Source of the DNA: Odiellus spinosus
Lineage: Eukaryota; Arthropoda; Arachnida; Opiliones; Phalangiidae
DNA length: 64,000 nucleotides
Direction of reading: 5' to 3'
Assembly: GCA_963920705.1 (NCBI GenBank)
Contig: OY987230.1
Span: forward strand, 3,782,001-3,846,000
Shown: piece by piece, positions 41,491 through 53,109 of the stretch
Numbering within the stretch: the stretch's first letter is position 1
How the letters are laid out: each line of letters starts with the position of its first letter
The notes under the pieces: generated by a model
What the model was told of the DNA's origin: nothing
What the model saw: the letters and a program-made list of their open reading frames with translations, nothing else
Database searches by the model: none
Made by a program: the position numbers and the translations under genes

Positions 41491-41754
41491 CACTTCGAAG
41501 GGCTTTGTTAATCAAGCCTAAGGCTACAATACCTATATACCTATGTTTTTGGACTAAATGGTACATGGAAAATAGCTTAACGCGTGCTGCCAACTCGAGC
41601 TGGTATTGAACACACAAATTTCACAAAATTCTTAGACAATTTCTTAAATATCTTCTAAAATAACATTTAATTTTAATTTAATTTTCAGCGAAATTATTAA
41701 TTAGACTAAGTTAAGTAATTTAAGAAATTTTATTTATAGTTTAAATGAACATTT

Positions 41755-41825
41755 CGTTTCAATTCACTGAAAGATACCACGCCATAAGGCTACAACGCGT
41801 TAGTGTAAAAAAAGTGGTATATAAG
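41755..41825 (+). promoter_or_regulatory. Family F promoter-like module P5
   Basis: CGTTTCAATTCACT, CCATAAGGCT, TATATAAG at 41818-41825. Confidence 0.5.
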
Positions 41826-41948
41826 GCGATCGAAAAACATTATTAGGTATCTGTAACTTAAAGCTGTGTAGTTATTACACCAGGCGCTCAGTGTAGCTGC
41901 GAACGCAAATCTGACCCGTAGAGGGGGCGAGTTGATAGTTGATGTGGA

Positions 41949-41980
41949 CCATATTAGTGAGGGACGCCTCGCTAATATGG
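41949..41980 (+). other. Conserved RNA-type hairpin (family F, second copy)
   Basis: CCATATTAGTGAGG with GACG loop; stem complete apart from one G-U pair. Partner of 2277-2308. Confidence 0.5.
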
Positions 41981-42406
41981 CCCGCTGAGATCGGAAACTG
42001 GAGGTTGGACCTTGGTGCGTTTGGATGGTCGGAGGTGATTATAACAGTGGGAGACGTCCCATTGTGTATAATCGCCTGTCCAGCATCGAGATTTGATGTG
42101 GATGGTGGAAGGCGATAATATGCAATGGGAGACGTCCACGGTTGCATAAAATCGCACGACACCTGAAGCTTATCCATGTGGCTTATCCATGTGATTATAG
42201 GAATTCCCGTTGAACGGAATTGAACGATGGCATGTTTACGTCTTGAGTCCCAAGATTTTTGCTCTACGTGCTAGGTGATATCCGGTTACACCGGAAATAG
42301 TGTACACAGGATATCCGCTTACACCGGAAGTGACAGACACAGACACACAGATACGACGAACGTAAAACCTCCCCGTGAACAAGTTCACTCGGGGAGGTAA
42401 AATATA

Positions 42407-43028
42407 CACGATAGTTAGAATCGCGATATAATTTGACGACAAGCCTCGCCACTGTGTACAGAAGCATCATTAGGTCTAAATTCTAGTTAGTCGTTTCACT
42501 CTCTACAACAACTTCGTCACACGATTCCTGGGGGCGTGCGTATAGTTTCTTAGGCCAAAGGTTAATAATAGAGCCCCCCCCCGGGCCTCGTCGCGATTAA
42601 GGGCTAATTGTTTTTTCCGGAGTTTTCTTATTTGATGTGATTCGCGTACATTTCGAATGACGTAGTTGTCAACTTGGGCAATATTTTTTACATATATGTG
42701 GTATAAAACCAGCATTCATACCCATTCAAAATTATATAGGATCACTAAAAGACCAAATACCTAATTTGACAAATATAGCATTTATCAAATCACTTGTTCT
42801 GGTGAACAAGCGTATATCGGACAAAAAAACGTAATTTTAAAAAATAACGGATTAATGAACATAAAAATAATGTAAAAATAAAAAACTATATTCTTCAGCG
42901 TAGGCGGAAAATGCTTTAAACACCCAGACTATTTAATAGGTTTTATTAATGTAAAAAATATTGTCCAAGTTGACAACTGTATACGTCATTCTAAATGTAC
43001 GCGAATCACTTGAAATAAGAAAACTCCG

Positions 43029-43070
<42 letters not shown>

Positions 43071-43263
43071 AATTAGCCCTTATCGCGACGACGGCCCGTG
43101 AGCTATATTGTTGACCTTTGGTTGACTATACGCACGCCCCCCAGGAATCATGTGACGATGTTGTTATAGAGAATGAAACGACTTACTAGAATTTAGACCT
43201 GATGATGCTTCTGTACAGTCACGAAATTAGTCGTCAAATTATATCAAGATTCTAACTATCGTG
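42407..43263. mobile_element. TA-flanked foldback element (mariner-type MITE)
   Basis: CACGATAGTTAGAATC at the left and its complement at the right, with TA on each side (42405-42406, 43264-43265). Arms of about 280 bases (42407-42690 with 42965-43263). Only the right arm carries a run of 41 A (about 43028-43069); the left arm has a few T at that place. The loop (42700-42960) is unrecognised. Confidence 0.85.
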
Positions 43264-43305
43264 TAAACTTTTTTCCTTTGTATTGCGTAATTAAAGTTGT
43301 ACTTT

Positions 43306-43575
43306 TTAAATTCTATTATTTATAGTCATTCTATATTTAAATTCAGGAGTGACATATCTGAGTAAAATAAATCTTTTTAGTACTGAACGTCTTTCGCTGT
43401 CTGTCAAAGGTTTATGTTCTTTAAACTTTTTGAACTTCTCTTTTACCGATTCTCTTGCGTATTGCACCCACTGTTTAGCGGTTTCAAAATGCTCGTCTAC
43501 ATATTGGAAGTCTAAAAAACTTGGACCGTATTGTTTGGCATTACTTTTACAATTTTCAATCATAAAAAGCGGCAT
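43306..43575 (-). CDS. Small hypothetical protein, 89 residues
   Basis: ATG at 43575 in AAAATG context. The product is charged and helical in look (WVQYARESVKEKFKKFKEHK, ERRSVLKRFILL) with no signal peptide or membrane segment. It lies outside the foldback and the LTR element. No homologue is recognised. It may be an isolated exon or a relic of a mobile-element protein. Confidence 0.3.
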   Translation of the reverse strand: MPLFMIENCKSNAKQYGPSFLDFQYVDEHFETAKQWVQYARESVKEKFKKFKEHKPLTDSERRSVLKRFILLRYVTPEFKYRMTINNRI

Positions 43576-43599
43576 TTTTGGTCACGGTATCGGAACTTA

Positions 43600-44303
43600 T
43601 TAAGAGTTCACGTACACGGTACACCTTTACACTCTGCTTGAAGCAGGCTGCAAGATGAGAGATCGCTGATTGGCCTAGTAAATGACTAATAGGGTGCGAG
43701 ACCAATATTAATTAAAGGAAAATAAAATACAGGGGTAAAGAATGCTCCCATATTTTGTAAATTAAAAATTTAATTATTAATGAACTATCGGTTTGAAAAA
43801 AATTTCGATTGATCGTAGCATTTAATGCAGTAACGAGTATTTTAAGGCCAAGAAAACTAAACCATTTCCTTTAAATCAGCTATACTGAAGGGTAGTGGAA
43901 TAATCTCAATTGGCAGATTGGGCCTCCTATTTAAACTTGGATACGAAAATGAACACGAAGAGGATGTATTTTCTCAAAGAAGACAATCACGCTCCTTGAA
44001 ACCTAGGAGGATTTAGGGGAGGAGGCTTCGACTGCCTTCTCTTAGATTCCAAGTTTGGGCCAGTGCTGGGTGTGACAATCACGCGCATCTAGTTGCCTTG
44101 GCTACGCGCATCACGTGACCCAGGGACCGTTTAAATACAGGACGATAATTCGCTAGCCTTCAACAGTACAAAATATCATTCTCATGGCATCGGGTCAGTA
44201 AGACGCGAGAAAAATAGGATTCAAAGGTCGTTTTTTCCCCTTCCTCAAAGTGATATACCACGTGATCAGCGTAATTTCTGAATATTTTCGGAGATTTTCT
44301 CAG
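43600..44303. other. Stretch without a gene
   Basis: Nothing recognisable. It forms the left flank of the BEL/Pao insertion; 51697 onwards is the right flank. Confidence 0.5.
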
Positions 44304-44309
44304 CAGGGG

Positions 44310-45053
44310 TGTAGAAAAACTGGAATACAAACTCAAAATTTCGCAAGTTAAATTAAAAATTAAATCAATTATTAAGCCCACAACATAATCTATAATCCTA
44401 CAAAATTTAGAATCAAACTTAAGTGTAATTTTTAGTTAAGAAAAATTATAGTGGAAGTTATAAATTTAGTTTGAACCACGTTGCAGTCCTAGAAAATTTT
44501 GAAACGTAAATAGTAAAAGGGAACATCCATTGTATTTCTAAACTCAATATCCTAAGGAATGTAAAAACCCGTTTAACAAAACCTTGTATGACAAAAGAGA
44601 AGATTGTTGAAATATGCAGGTGCGCTCTGAAAAATTTTCCATAGCGTTCCTTCTCTCTCTACGCTCATCACTGACCAATAGGAATGGTATATTTGGTCAT
44701 GTGACCAAATTCTGTAAAATTTGTTTTGTATCTTTAAAAAAAACTTGTACAGCATTAACACGTTTGTAGTAGATTGAGTCAAGTAAGACCAAAAATTATC
44801 AATAGCATCCATAGGGATGAAATTCTCTAATAGAATAGAAAATAAATAAAATAGTAAAAAACCCAAAATTAAAAACTCGTAGTTATTGTAGATGGTAGAA
44901 ATTGTAGTAGTATAGAAATTAAGCGCGACGCGATATCTGAAGTACCACCCAATTAAATAATAGTCTAATAATAGTGAGCAAAATTAAAGATAGTTAATAA
45001 GAATAAAAGCTCTCCCGCGGTCTGGTAGGATCCCGCCAAAAAGAAATTCTACA
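44310..45053 (+). repeat. 5' LTR of the BEL/Pao element
   Basis: 744 bases, equal in length to the 3' LTR. The only difference noticed is T at 44694 for G at 51331. AATAAA at 45002-45007 is a likely polyadenylation signal. Confidence 0.95.
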
Positions 45054-45067
45054 TGGTGCCGAAACCG
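45054..45067 (+). promoter_or_regulatory. Primer-binding site, complementary to tRNA-Phe
   Basis: TGGTGCCGAAACC directly follows the LTR and is the complement of the 3' end of animal tRNA-Phe with CCA (from memory of the tRNA sequence). Confidence 0.65.
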
Positions 45068-45120
45068 AGGGACTCTTCAGATGACCATCGTGCTTAGTGA
45101 ACCTTAAAAAAAAAAAAAAA

Positions 45121-46866
45121 ATGCTTGGTGAAGAAGACGCCGCCGAAGATCCAAAAAAGACGAGTGTAAGCGCCGTAAAAACAAGAGCCCAACAGGACGC
45201 GCAAAAATTAGCAGACCAACAGGCAGCGCAGAAAAAAGCTGATCAACAGGCAGCGCAGAAAAAAGCTGATCAACAGGCAGCGCAGAAAAAAGCTGATCAA
45301 CAGACCGCCCAGAAACTAGCCGACCAACAGGCCGCCCAAAAAGGACAAACAGCGGCTCAGCAAGTCGTTTCAATGGCAGGACAGAAAAAATCGACGGATC
45401 CAACTACGAATTCCCAATCAGCGGAAATTAAAAGGGCGAGAGCATCGCAGAAAGGAGTAAGATCGTCTGTAAATAAACAACTTATAGTCATAAACAATTT
45501 ACTCGACAAAAATGATCGTGAAATAACGGCGTTCGACATATTAGAAAACGCATTAGTAGTTCTTCAAACTAAAGAAGAAAATTTAGCCAAGGCGAACAAT
45601 TTATTGATGAGCCTTCTTCAAGATGAGAGCGAAATAGAAAACGAGGCGGAAGGAATAGAGGACTTTCTGGACGATGTAACGACGGCAAAAGCAAACGCAA
45701 GTCGCCGGATGAAGGAGCTTCGGGGCGAAGCATCATCAGTCAGCGGCGCTGGTTCGACGGGCAGCCTCGCGGGCAGTGGAAACAAGACACCCGGAGGAGA
45801 CTCAGAAGCAAGCAGCGGATCAAGATGCCATCCATCGTACAACACATCGGATCGTCTAAAAATCAAGTTACCAGAGCTAACCCTAGCAAAATTCAACGGT
45901 GACCCGACGAAGTGGACATCATTTTGGAACAGATTTTCAACATTAATCGGAAAGTCTAATATGGACAAGGTAAATAAATTTCATTACTTGGTATCGTATC
46001 TACAGGGTAAAGCGGCAAAAGCGGTAGAGGAATTGTATGAATCAGATGACTCCTATGATGAAGCGGTAGCGATTTTAAAAGATAGGTTTGGCAAAGTTCA
46101 GTCAATTATACAATCCCATATGAATAAACTGTTAGACTTGCAACCAATAACAGACTCAGAAGACTTAAAATCATTACGTAACCTCCTTGATATAGTTGAA
46201 ATAAGTGTTAGAAGTTTAAAAATATTAAATGTAAGTACTTCCGGAAAAGGCTCCCTATTATGTCCTACCTTACTTAGATGTTTGCCAAATGACATGCGCA
46301 CTAAGCTCTGTCAAACAAGAGATTTAGACGACGATTGGGACGCGGAGGAGATTGTAAAATTTTTACGTAAACAAATAGAAAGTAGGGAGATGTCCAGGCT
46401 ATTAGGTGCTGGTAAGAAAACCGAAAAACCAAAATTTAATAATCAAAAAGATAGTTCCGATAGACAAATCCAATTTCGCACATCAAACCGAAATTATTCC
46501 CAGGATAGAAATAAGTTTAGTTCCTCAGCGCTAAATACTCAAATTGAAAAAACAACGGACGGTATGTTTTGTATATTTTGCAAGAGCACCACCCATAGAA
46601 CGGCAAATTGCTCCAATCTTAGTGTAGAGAAAAAGAGAGATTTCATTAGAGATGAAAATCGTTGCTTTATATGTTTAAAATTAGGACATTCAGCAAGGCA
46701 ATGTCGATCCACGTATAGAAATTGTAGAATCTGTAGATTAGGTCATAACATGGCCGTATGCGATAAAAATGCAGCTAATATAGTTCAAAAGGCTTCCGGA
46801 TCCCGTCAAATAAATGACACCGAAGCCCAAAACCATAGTGATAGCACCATAGTGATAGCACCATAG
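45121..46866 (+). CDS. BEL/Pao Gag
   Basis: ATG 45121 is chosen because it follows an A-run leader and starts the Gag-like acidic N-terminus; earlier in-frame starts are non-ATG. Residues about 20-85 are tandem copies of an ADQQAAQKK unit, a likely coiled coil. A DUF1759-type capsid region spans about 248-395 (LPELTLAKFNGDPTKW...). Three zinc knuckles lie near the end: CIFCKSTTHRTANC, CFICLKLGHSARQC and CRICRLGHNMAVC. The stop at 46866 is caused by a 14-base tandem duplication (46833-46860) that shifts the frame; the protease continues on the other side. Confidence 0.9.
   Translation: MLGEEDAAEDPKKTSVSAVKTRAQQDAQKLADQQAAQKKADQQAAQKKADQQAAQKKADQQTAQKLADQQAAQKGQTAAQQVVSMAGQKKSTDPTTNSQSAEIKRARASQKGVRSSVNKQLIVINNLLDKNDREITAFDILENALVVLQTKEENLAKANNLLMSLLQDESEIENEAEGIEDFLDDVTTAKANASRRMKELRGEASSVSGAGSTGSLAGSGNKTPGGDSEASSGSRCHPSYNTSDRLKIKLPELTLAKFNGDPTKWTSFWNRFSTLIGKSNMDKVNKFHYLVSYLQGKAAKAVEELYESDDSYDEAVAILKDRFGKVQSIIQSHMNKLLDLQPITDSEDLKSLRNLLDIVEISVRSLKILNVSTSGKGSLLCPTLLRCLPNDMRTKLCQTRDLDDDWDAEEIVKFLRKQIESREMSRLLGAGKKTEKPKFNNQKDSSDRQIQFRTSNRNYSQDRNKFSSSALNTQIEKTTDGMFCIFCKSTTHRTANCSNLSVEKKRDFIRDENRCFICLKLGHSARQCRSTYRNCRICRLGHNMAVCDKNAANIVQKASGSRQINDTEAQNHSDSTIVIAP
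46833..46860. repeat. 14-bp tandem duplication breaking the Gag-Pol frame
   Basis: CCATAGTGATAGCA stands twice in a row. Fourteen extra bases shift the frame and give a stop six bases later. Confidence 0.85.
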
Positions 46867-47339
46867 TGGCTTCAGTTCAGGCATCTGAGATAAAGTTCGA
46901 AAAAAGGGTAGTCTTACAAACCGCGAAGGCCGTAGCATTCAATCCAAACCAATCAAAATTTAGAATACCCATTAGAATGGTTTTAGACGGCGGAAGCCAG
47001 GGGACATTCGTCACAGAGGAAGTAGCGCAAAATTTAAAATTACCAGTAGTAGGGGAACAATGTTTTAATGTAGGTGCATTTATGGAGACCACTCCTAAAA
47101 AAGCAATAAGAAAAAGCGTTAGATTAGCATTACAGAATAAAAAAAACCCAAAAGAAAAAATGGAACTCGTAGCTGTAGTCGTTCCTTTTATCTGTCATCC
47201 AACAGAGAATTTAGATTGTCCCGAAATTGAAACATTTATGAATAAAAAAGGTTTATGTTTAGCAGACGATCCGAGAGAAACGCCCCTAGGTCCGTCCCAA
47301 ATTAGCATATTGATTGGAGGAGATTATTTTGGAAAATAG
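46867..47339 (+). pseudogene. BEL/Pao aspartic protease
   Basis: DUF1758-type protease: MVLDGGSQGTFVTEEVA is the active-site region, with Gly where Ser or Thr is usual after Asp. The C-terminal ISILIGGDYF motif is typical. A single-base length change in a T-run near 47330 ends the frame right after that motif. It would process the Gag-Pol polyprotein. Confidence 0.85.
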
Positions 47340-50300
47340 CGGAAACTAAATTTGAAAGAATTAATCAGAAAGTTGTAGCTCAAGAAACCAAATTTGGATG
47401 GGTGATCTTAGGCCCCACTAATAGAAGGGAAGAACCATTGCACGTGGGAAATTACTTAACTACAGTCATGAAAATTAGTATAGAGCAAAGAAATGTAGAT
47501 CAAACCCTTAAAGAATATTTTTCACTCGAAAGTCTAGGAATAAATGGGGAAAGGGACGCTCTAAATAACAATGAGCAACAACTCGTGCAAAATTTCAAGG
47601 AAACGACAGAGTTTAAAGATGGGCGATATCAGGTTAAATTTCCCTGGAAGGTTTCAAAGGAGGTATTGCCAAATAATAAAACCGTAGCTTTAAGAAGAAT
47701 TGGGGGTTTAGCTAACAGATTTGCCAAAGATAAATCTCTTTACTTGGATTGCCAAGCTGTTGTTGATGAACAACTAAAATTAGGCATAATAGAAGAGGTC
47801 CCTCCCAATGAGATAGAAACTAGCAAGGCGGGGGTCTACTACATGCCCCAACAACCAATAAAAAGAGAGCACTCAACCACAAAAATTAGAATAGTGAACG
47901 ACGCTTCGGCCAAAGTAAAAGGGGCCCCTTCTTTAAACGATTGTTTGGCACAGGGTCCCAATTTAAACCCGGATTTGTTACTCCTCTTGCTGAAATTTAG
48001 ACAAAACAAAATAGCCTTTGTAAGCGATATTGAGAAAGCTTTTTTAATGATAGCAATAGCAGAAGAGGAGAGAGATAGTGTCAGATTTTTATGGGTAGTA
48101 GAGGAAGGGGGAAAAATTAAAAATGATGAATTCAAAACGTATAGAATGGCGAGGGTGCCTTTCGGGGTTAATTCTTCTCCGTTTTTACTGTCGGCCACAA
48201 TAAAATTACATTTAGAAAGTAGTGAAATTACAGATGATAGAGTAAAAGAAGCGATAGACCAATCACTTTATGTAGACGACCTCTCAAGTGGGGAAGAAAC
48301 TGTAGAAAACGCGTATCAAGTATCAAAGGGTTGCGCTGAGTTATTGTTAAAGGCAAATATGAAGCTTAGAAAGTGGGAAACAAATTCACCCCTATTAAAA
48401 AACATGTGGCAACAATATGAAAACTCGGGTCAGATTAGTCTCTTCCCAACATTAGATCAGGGAAATTTAATAAAAATTCTGGGTATGGAATGGAATACCA
48501 AATTGGATACATTCTCATTTAATTTTTCCAAATTAATAGATAGCGCGAAAAAGTTACCAAGGACGAAAAGATCCATATTGAGTATTGTTGCACAAATGTT
48601 CGACCCTATAGGTTTTTTAGCACCGTTTACGGTCAAAGGAAAATTGTTATTCCAGGAATTATGGAGAATCCAGTCAGACTGGGATAAAATTTTAGAGTCA
48701 GGATTGAAGGCAGAATTCGACAACTTTTGTGGGGATTTGGAACAGTTAAATGGCATCAATATTCCAAGATATTATCTTCATGAAACCGATAGTCAAATCA
48801 TAGAGCGCGAAATACATTGCTTCTGCGATGCTAGCACAAAGGCATACGCAACGGCAGTTTATATTAGATATGTAGATTCGAATAAAAACGTAGGTGTATC
48901 ACTGATAACCTCAAAGTCGAAAATCGCCCCTTTAAAGGAAACCGAAAACCAAGCGGAATTGTCAGTCCCTAGGCTTGAACTCATGGGATGCTTGCTGGGG
49001 GCCCGTATAGTTAATAATATTAAAGGGATATTTAAATTTAAAATTGACAAAATTCACATGTGGACGGATTCTACAGTCGCATTGTACTGGATAAAAGGGG
49101 TAGAAAAACAATGGAAACCTTTTATAGCCAATCGAACCTTAGAAATTAGAAAACTCTCTGATGTTAAAAACTGGGCCCATTGCCCAGGGCTACAGAACCC
49201 GGCAGATCTCCCTACTAGAGGGATTACAGCTAAAGAGTTATGCAATAGTAAGGTTTGGTGGGAGGGTGCCCCCTTTTTAAAGGAGCCAAAAGAAAATTGG
49301 CCGGACACAGAAACGCCCATTCAAATGCCTAAAAATATAGATTTGCAAGAAAGAAAAACCATTTTGACAATTAGTAGCCCTGAAGAAATAGGCTTAAACA
49401 AAATCATGAATTTAGATAGGTATAGTTCCATTCAAAAGATGTTTAGAATAACTGCTTACGTAATTAGGTTTGTAAATAGAACTAGGAAAATTAAAATCTC
49501 AGATAGCAAAGTAATAACAGCCGAAGAGCTGAAAAGCGTAGAACATCTTTGGTTAAAATCAATTCAGAAAATTGAATTTAAAAATGAAGTTAGCAGTTTG
49601 AAGGACAATAAAAAATTAGCCCAAAATTCAAAATTATTAACCCTAAGTCCGTTTTTCGATCAAAATGGTATTATGCGCATAGGGGGAAGACTAGTAGAAA
49701 GCGATTTAACCTACGAAAATAAACACCCTATTATTCTTCCAAAAGCAACTAGATTTACAAAATTGTTAACAATTAAGGCTCATGAAGAGGTGAAACATGG
49801 TGGAGTGAATGATACCGTGACACAAATAAGAGAGCGTTATTGGATATTGTCTGGCAGGCAGCTAGTTAAATCTGTGATTCAAAATTGTTTAATATGCAAA
49901 AGATTAGCCGCTAAAGCCGGAGATCTCCCCACAGCGCCCCTACCTCACGAAAGGATTGAGAAATCTATGCCATTCTTAATCGTTGGTATAGATTTCGCAG
50001 GTCCCTTGTTTATTAAAACCAAAGATAAAGACCTTATGACAAAAGCTTACATATGTTTGTATACCTGCGCAACTACGCGTGCTATACATCTCGAATTAGT
50101 CGCGTCCCTCTCGACGGACGAATTTTTATTAGCATTACGTAGAATAATAGCTAGACGAGGTACACCAAGTATTATATATTCAGATAATGCTAAAACATTC
50201 AAAAAGGCAGATTTAGACATACAATCATTATATAGGTCAATTAAAGATGACAAAGTAGGTGAATTTTTCGGAAGTAAAGGGATTAATTGGAGGTTTATAG

Positions 50301-50908
50301 TGGAACGCGCCGCCTGGATGGGCGGATGGTGGGAAATTTTAGTAAAGTCGACCAAAACTACCTTAAAGAAAATCTTAGGCCAAGCAAAATTAAATTTCTC
50401 CGAAATGACAACCGCATTAACAGAAACCGAGGCAATTATAAACTCACGCCCGGTAACGTACGTTTATAACGAAGCCAAAGAGCCTATACCGCTATCCCCA
50501 TCAAATTTCCTAATTGGAAAACGAATAGCCGCTTTGCCACCCTCTAAACCGCAATGCGAACCAAGCCGCGTAACAACACGACAAGACATCACAAAAAGAC
50601 TGAAATATAGACAATTGTTAATGGACAAGTTGTGGACTCGGTGGCAAAAGGAATACATCTTACAATTACGTTCTGCCCACCACAGTCAGCACGCTAAAAA
50701 TGAAATCGTGATAACTAAGGGTGATGTTGTTTTATTACGTGAAGAAAAATTGCCTAAGCAAACTTGGAAACTTGGCGTGATAATTGAAACGTTCTTAGGT
50801 CGCGATCAAAAAATTCGTAGGTGCTTAGTCAAAACAACAAATGGACAAATAGTGCAACGACCAGTACAATTGTTATATAACTTGGAAATTCAGGACAACA
50901 AAAATTAG
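47340..50908 (+). CDS. BEL/Pao Pol: RT, RNase H, integrase, DUF5641
   Basis: Open for 1168 codons from 47402 (the frame itself is open from about 47340). RT: FVSDIEKAFLMIAI (Asp about residue 207) and SLYVDDLSSGE (YVDD about 289). RNase H: CFCDASTKAY (about 473) and MWTDSTVALYW. Integrase: HEEVKHGG with CLICKR (zinc), GIDFAGPLF (Asp about 862), IYSDNAKTF (Asp about 927) and GGWWEILVKS (Glu about 977). The end is a DUF5641 domain (SPSNFLIGK...RPVQLLYNLE). No premature stop. It is normally made as one protein with Gag; here it is cut off by the two lesions upstream. Confidence 0.95.
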
Positions 50909-50933
50909 TGAATACCTCGATAATCTCTTAGTA

Positions 50934-50946
50934 TTCACGGGGGGTG
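50934..50946 (+). promoter_or_regulatory. Polypurine-like tract before the 3' LTR
   Basis: A short G-rich stretch (ACGGGGGGTG) immediately before the LTR, where plus-strand DNA priming would take place. Confidence 0.5.
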
Positions 50947-51690
50947 TGTAGAAAAACTGGAATACAAACTCAAAATTTCGCAAGTTAAATTAAAAATTAA
51001 ATCAATTATTAAGCCCACAACATAATCTATAATCCTACAAAATTTAGAATCAAACTTAAGTGTAATTTTTAGTTAAGAAAAATTATAGTGGAAGTTATAA
51101 ATTTAGTTTGAACCACGTTGCAGTCCTAGAAAATTTTGAAACGTAAATAGTAAAAGGGAACATCCATTGTATTTCTAAACTCAATATCCTAAGGAATGTA
51201 AAAACCCGTTTAACAAAACCTTGTATGACAAAAGAGAAGATTGTTGAAATATGCAGGTGCGCTCTGAAAAATTTTCCATAGCGTTCCTTCTCTCTCTACG
51301 CTCATCACTGACCAATAGGAATGGTATATTGGGTCATGTGACCAAATTCTGTAAAATTTGTTTTGTATCTTTAAAAAAAACTTGTACAGCATTAACACGT
51401 TTGTAGTAGATTGAGTCAAGTAAGACCAAAAATTATCAATAGCATCCATAGGGATGAAATTCTCTAATAGAATAGAAAATAAATAAAATAGTAAAAAACC
51501 CAAAATTAAAAACTCGTAGTTATTGTAGATGGTAGAAATTGTAGTAGTATAGAAATTAAGCGCGACGCGATATCTGAAGTACCACCCAATTAAATAATAG
51601 TCTAATAATAGTGAGCAAAATTAAAGATAGTTAATAAGAATAAAAGCTCTCCCGCGGTCTGGTAGGATCCCGCCAAAAAGAAATTCTACA
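50947..51690 (+). repeat. 3' LTR of the BEL/Pao element
   Basis: 744 bases, essentially identical to 44310-45053. Confidence 0.95.
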
Positions 51691-51696
51691 CAGGGG

Positions 51697-52860
51697 TGCC
51701 TATTTACAATAAGGTTTCGATTCTAGGTCTTTCCACCACAGTTTGCAGCGCGTACAAACTTACCCCATACGTTATCTTTACGTTTTGTTTATTTATAGGG
51801 ATATTGAGGGCCTCGATTTACAATCACGTTTGGTAACCATTTTCCCGCAGCTGGTTCACTCTCTGTAGTTCACCTTAATTTGGCAGCGCGTATAAACCTA
51901 CTCTTTCCTTTATCTCTAATTGTTTACTTAGAAATGTAGGGAGCGTTACTATAAACATTCGGTAAACACTAAAATGTGAATAGAGTAACGAGACCGCCTT
52001 TGCCAAGAATAATAAAAAATTCGCACGAATTCTCAACTCTTACCTATGACGACGAGTTGACGACATGCGCCAAACTAGTGGCGCGTGAATGTACCACTAG
52101 AACGAAGGGGAAAACGGGGGGAAGCTAGTAGCTAGAGGCCAGAAAGCGGTAAGCGAGTTTCAATGGGAAAACAGGCAGTCCAAAACTCCTTCTCCCTATA
52201 TTCTCCTAGTTGAAACGATCAAGAATGTAATATTGGTGTTATCCCATTGGATCGAGTCCCATTCGACCTAATTGACAAGATAAGAGATTCCGCCGAAATA
52301 CAAAGTTTTTATAGCCATATTGGTAGTGAGCTAAAGTATGGTCTTTTATAAAAATAGTTACCAGGTTAAAAGATGAACGCAATATATTTATCCGAAAATT
52401 TCGAGTATTATAGTACATCAGGCGCAACCCATTAAATTGAGGTTAAACCTTAGACAAACTAGTATTGGTATATATACCATCGATGGGTATAAACCGAGGG
52501 GTCGCACACTTAGTCAAAATCCCGTACACTCCCTTCGAAATCAAAATCATTCAAGAAATCCAAAAAACATTTCGAATTTCGTCAAAATCACGAAATCCAC
52601 TACATTTTGTATGGATTTCTGAAATCCGAAAATAAATAAATAAACAATTTATGGTAGAAATTAGCGAAAACCGACACAGTATACCCTTGGAAGCAATTTC
52701 CTCCAAGGTATACCGGTAAAAATATTTTAATGCGGATTTCAACTTTTACTATGTAGAGTGCTGGAGTGTGTTTGGGGAGTTTACCACGGAGTTTCGCCTC
52801 CCAAAACGTCGGTCCAATTTCCCTTAGAAAAAATTTGCAGAACACTACGAATAGATGGTA
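51697..52860. other. Stretch without a gene
   Basis: Scattered short frames only. A CGAAATC-rich patch at 52530-52620 resembles 55930-56010. Confidence 0.5.
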
Positions 52861-52914
52861 TTATCATGGAATAACAATATTGTTGTTATTCCGTTATATT
52901 ATTAATTGTTATTT

Positions 52915-53098
52915 CGTCCCAACCTTGAAAAAAGGTAACATCATCCATATAAACAGGATCTATTTAACGGTTTCAATTGGTTATTTTCAAGGTTGAGAAG
53001 GGTAGAGATAAACCCAACCTTGAAAAAAGGCAACATCTTCAAGGGGAACAGAAGCTTTTTAACGGCACTTTTTGCTGGTTCCAAAGTTATTTTATAAT
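52915..53098 (-). repeat. Small dispersed repeat with TTCAAGG words, copy 2
   Basis: Inverse of 5238-5440: CAACCTTGAAAAAAGG and TTTAACGG words in matching order. Confidence 0.6.
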
Positions 53099-53109
53099 AC
53101 CAACTATTG

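Larger units (their letters stand above)
40133..42404 (+). repeat. Family F copy 5, forward orientation
   Basis: Matches window positions 1-2560. It holds two diverged promoter modules, the CCATATTAG hairpin, two GATATCCG(G/C)TTACACCGG hairpins (42278, 42307), and a closing hairpin CCTCCCCGTGAAC with GTTCACTCGGGGAGG (42368-42398). The TA-flanked foldback begins immediately after. No coding content. Confidence 0.8.
44310..51690 (+). mobile_element. BEL/Pao LTR retrotransposon, nearly complete and young
   Basis: 7.4 kb with two 744-base LTRs (TGTAG...CTACA), flanked by CAGGGG on both sides (44304-44309 and 51691-51696; the BEL norm is 5 bases, so one base may match by chance). Primer-binding site, gag, protease, RT, RNase H, integrase and terminal domain are in BEL order. 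There is no envelope gene. Two small lesions break the coding region, near 46847 and near 47330. Confidence 0.95.

Noticed and set aside
43198..43240. CTGATGA...GAAA pattern like a hammerhead ribozyme core
   Set aside because: The stem between the two motifs does not pair properly and the region is the arm of a foldback with its own explanation.
44573..51503. Two identical 97-codon minus-strand frames (44573-44866 and 51210-51503)
   Set aside because: Both lie inside the LTRs of the BEL/Pao element and are simply the same LTR sequence twice; no sign of a gene.
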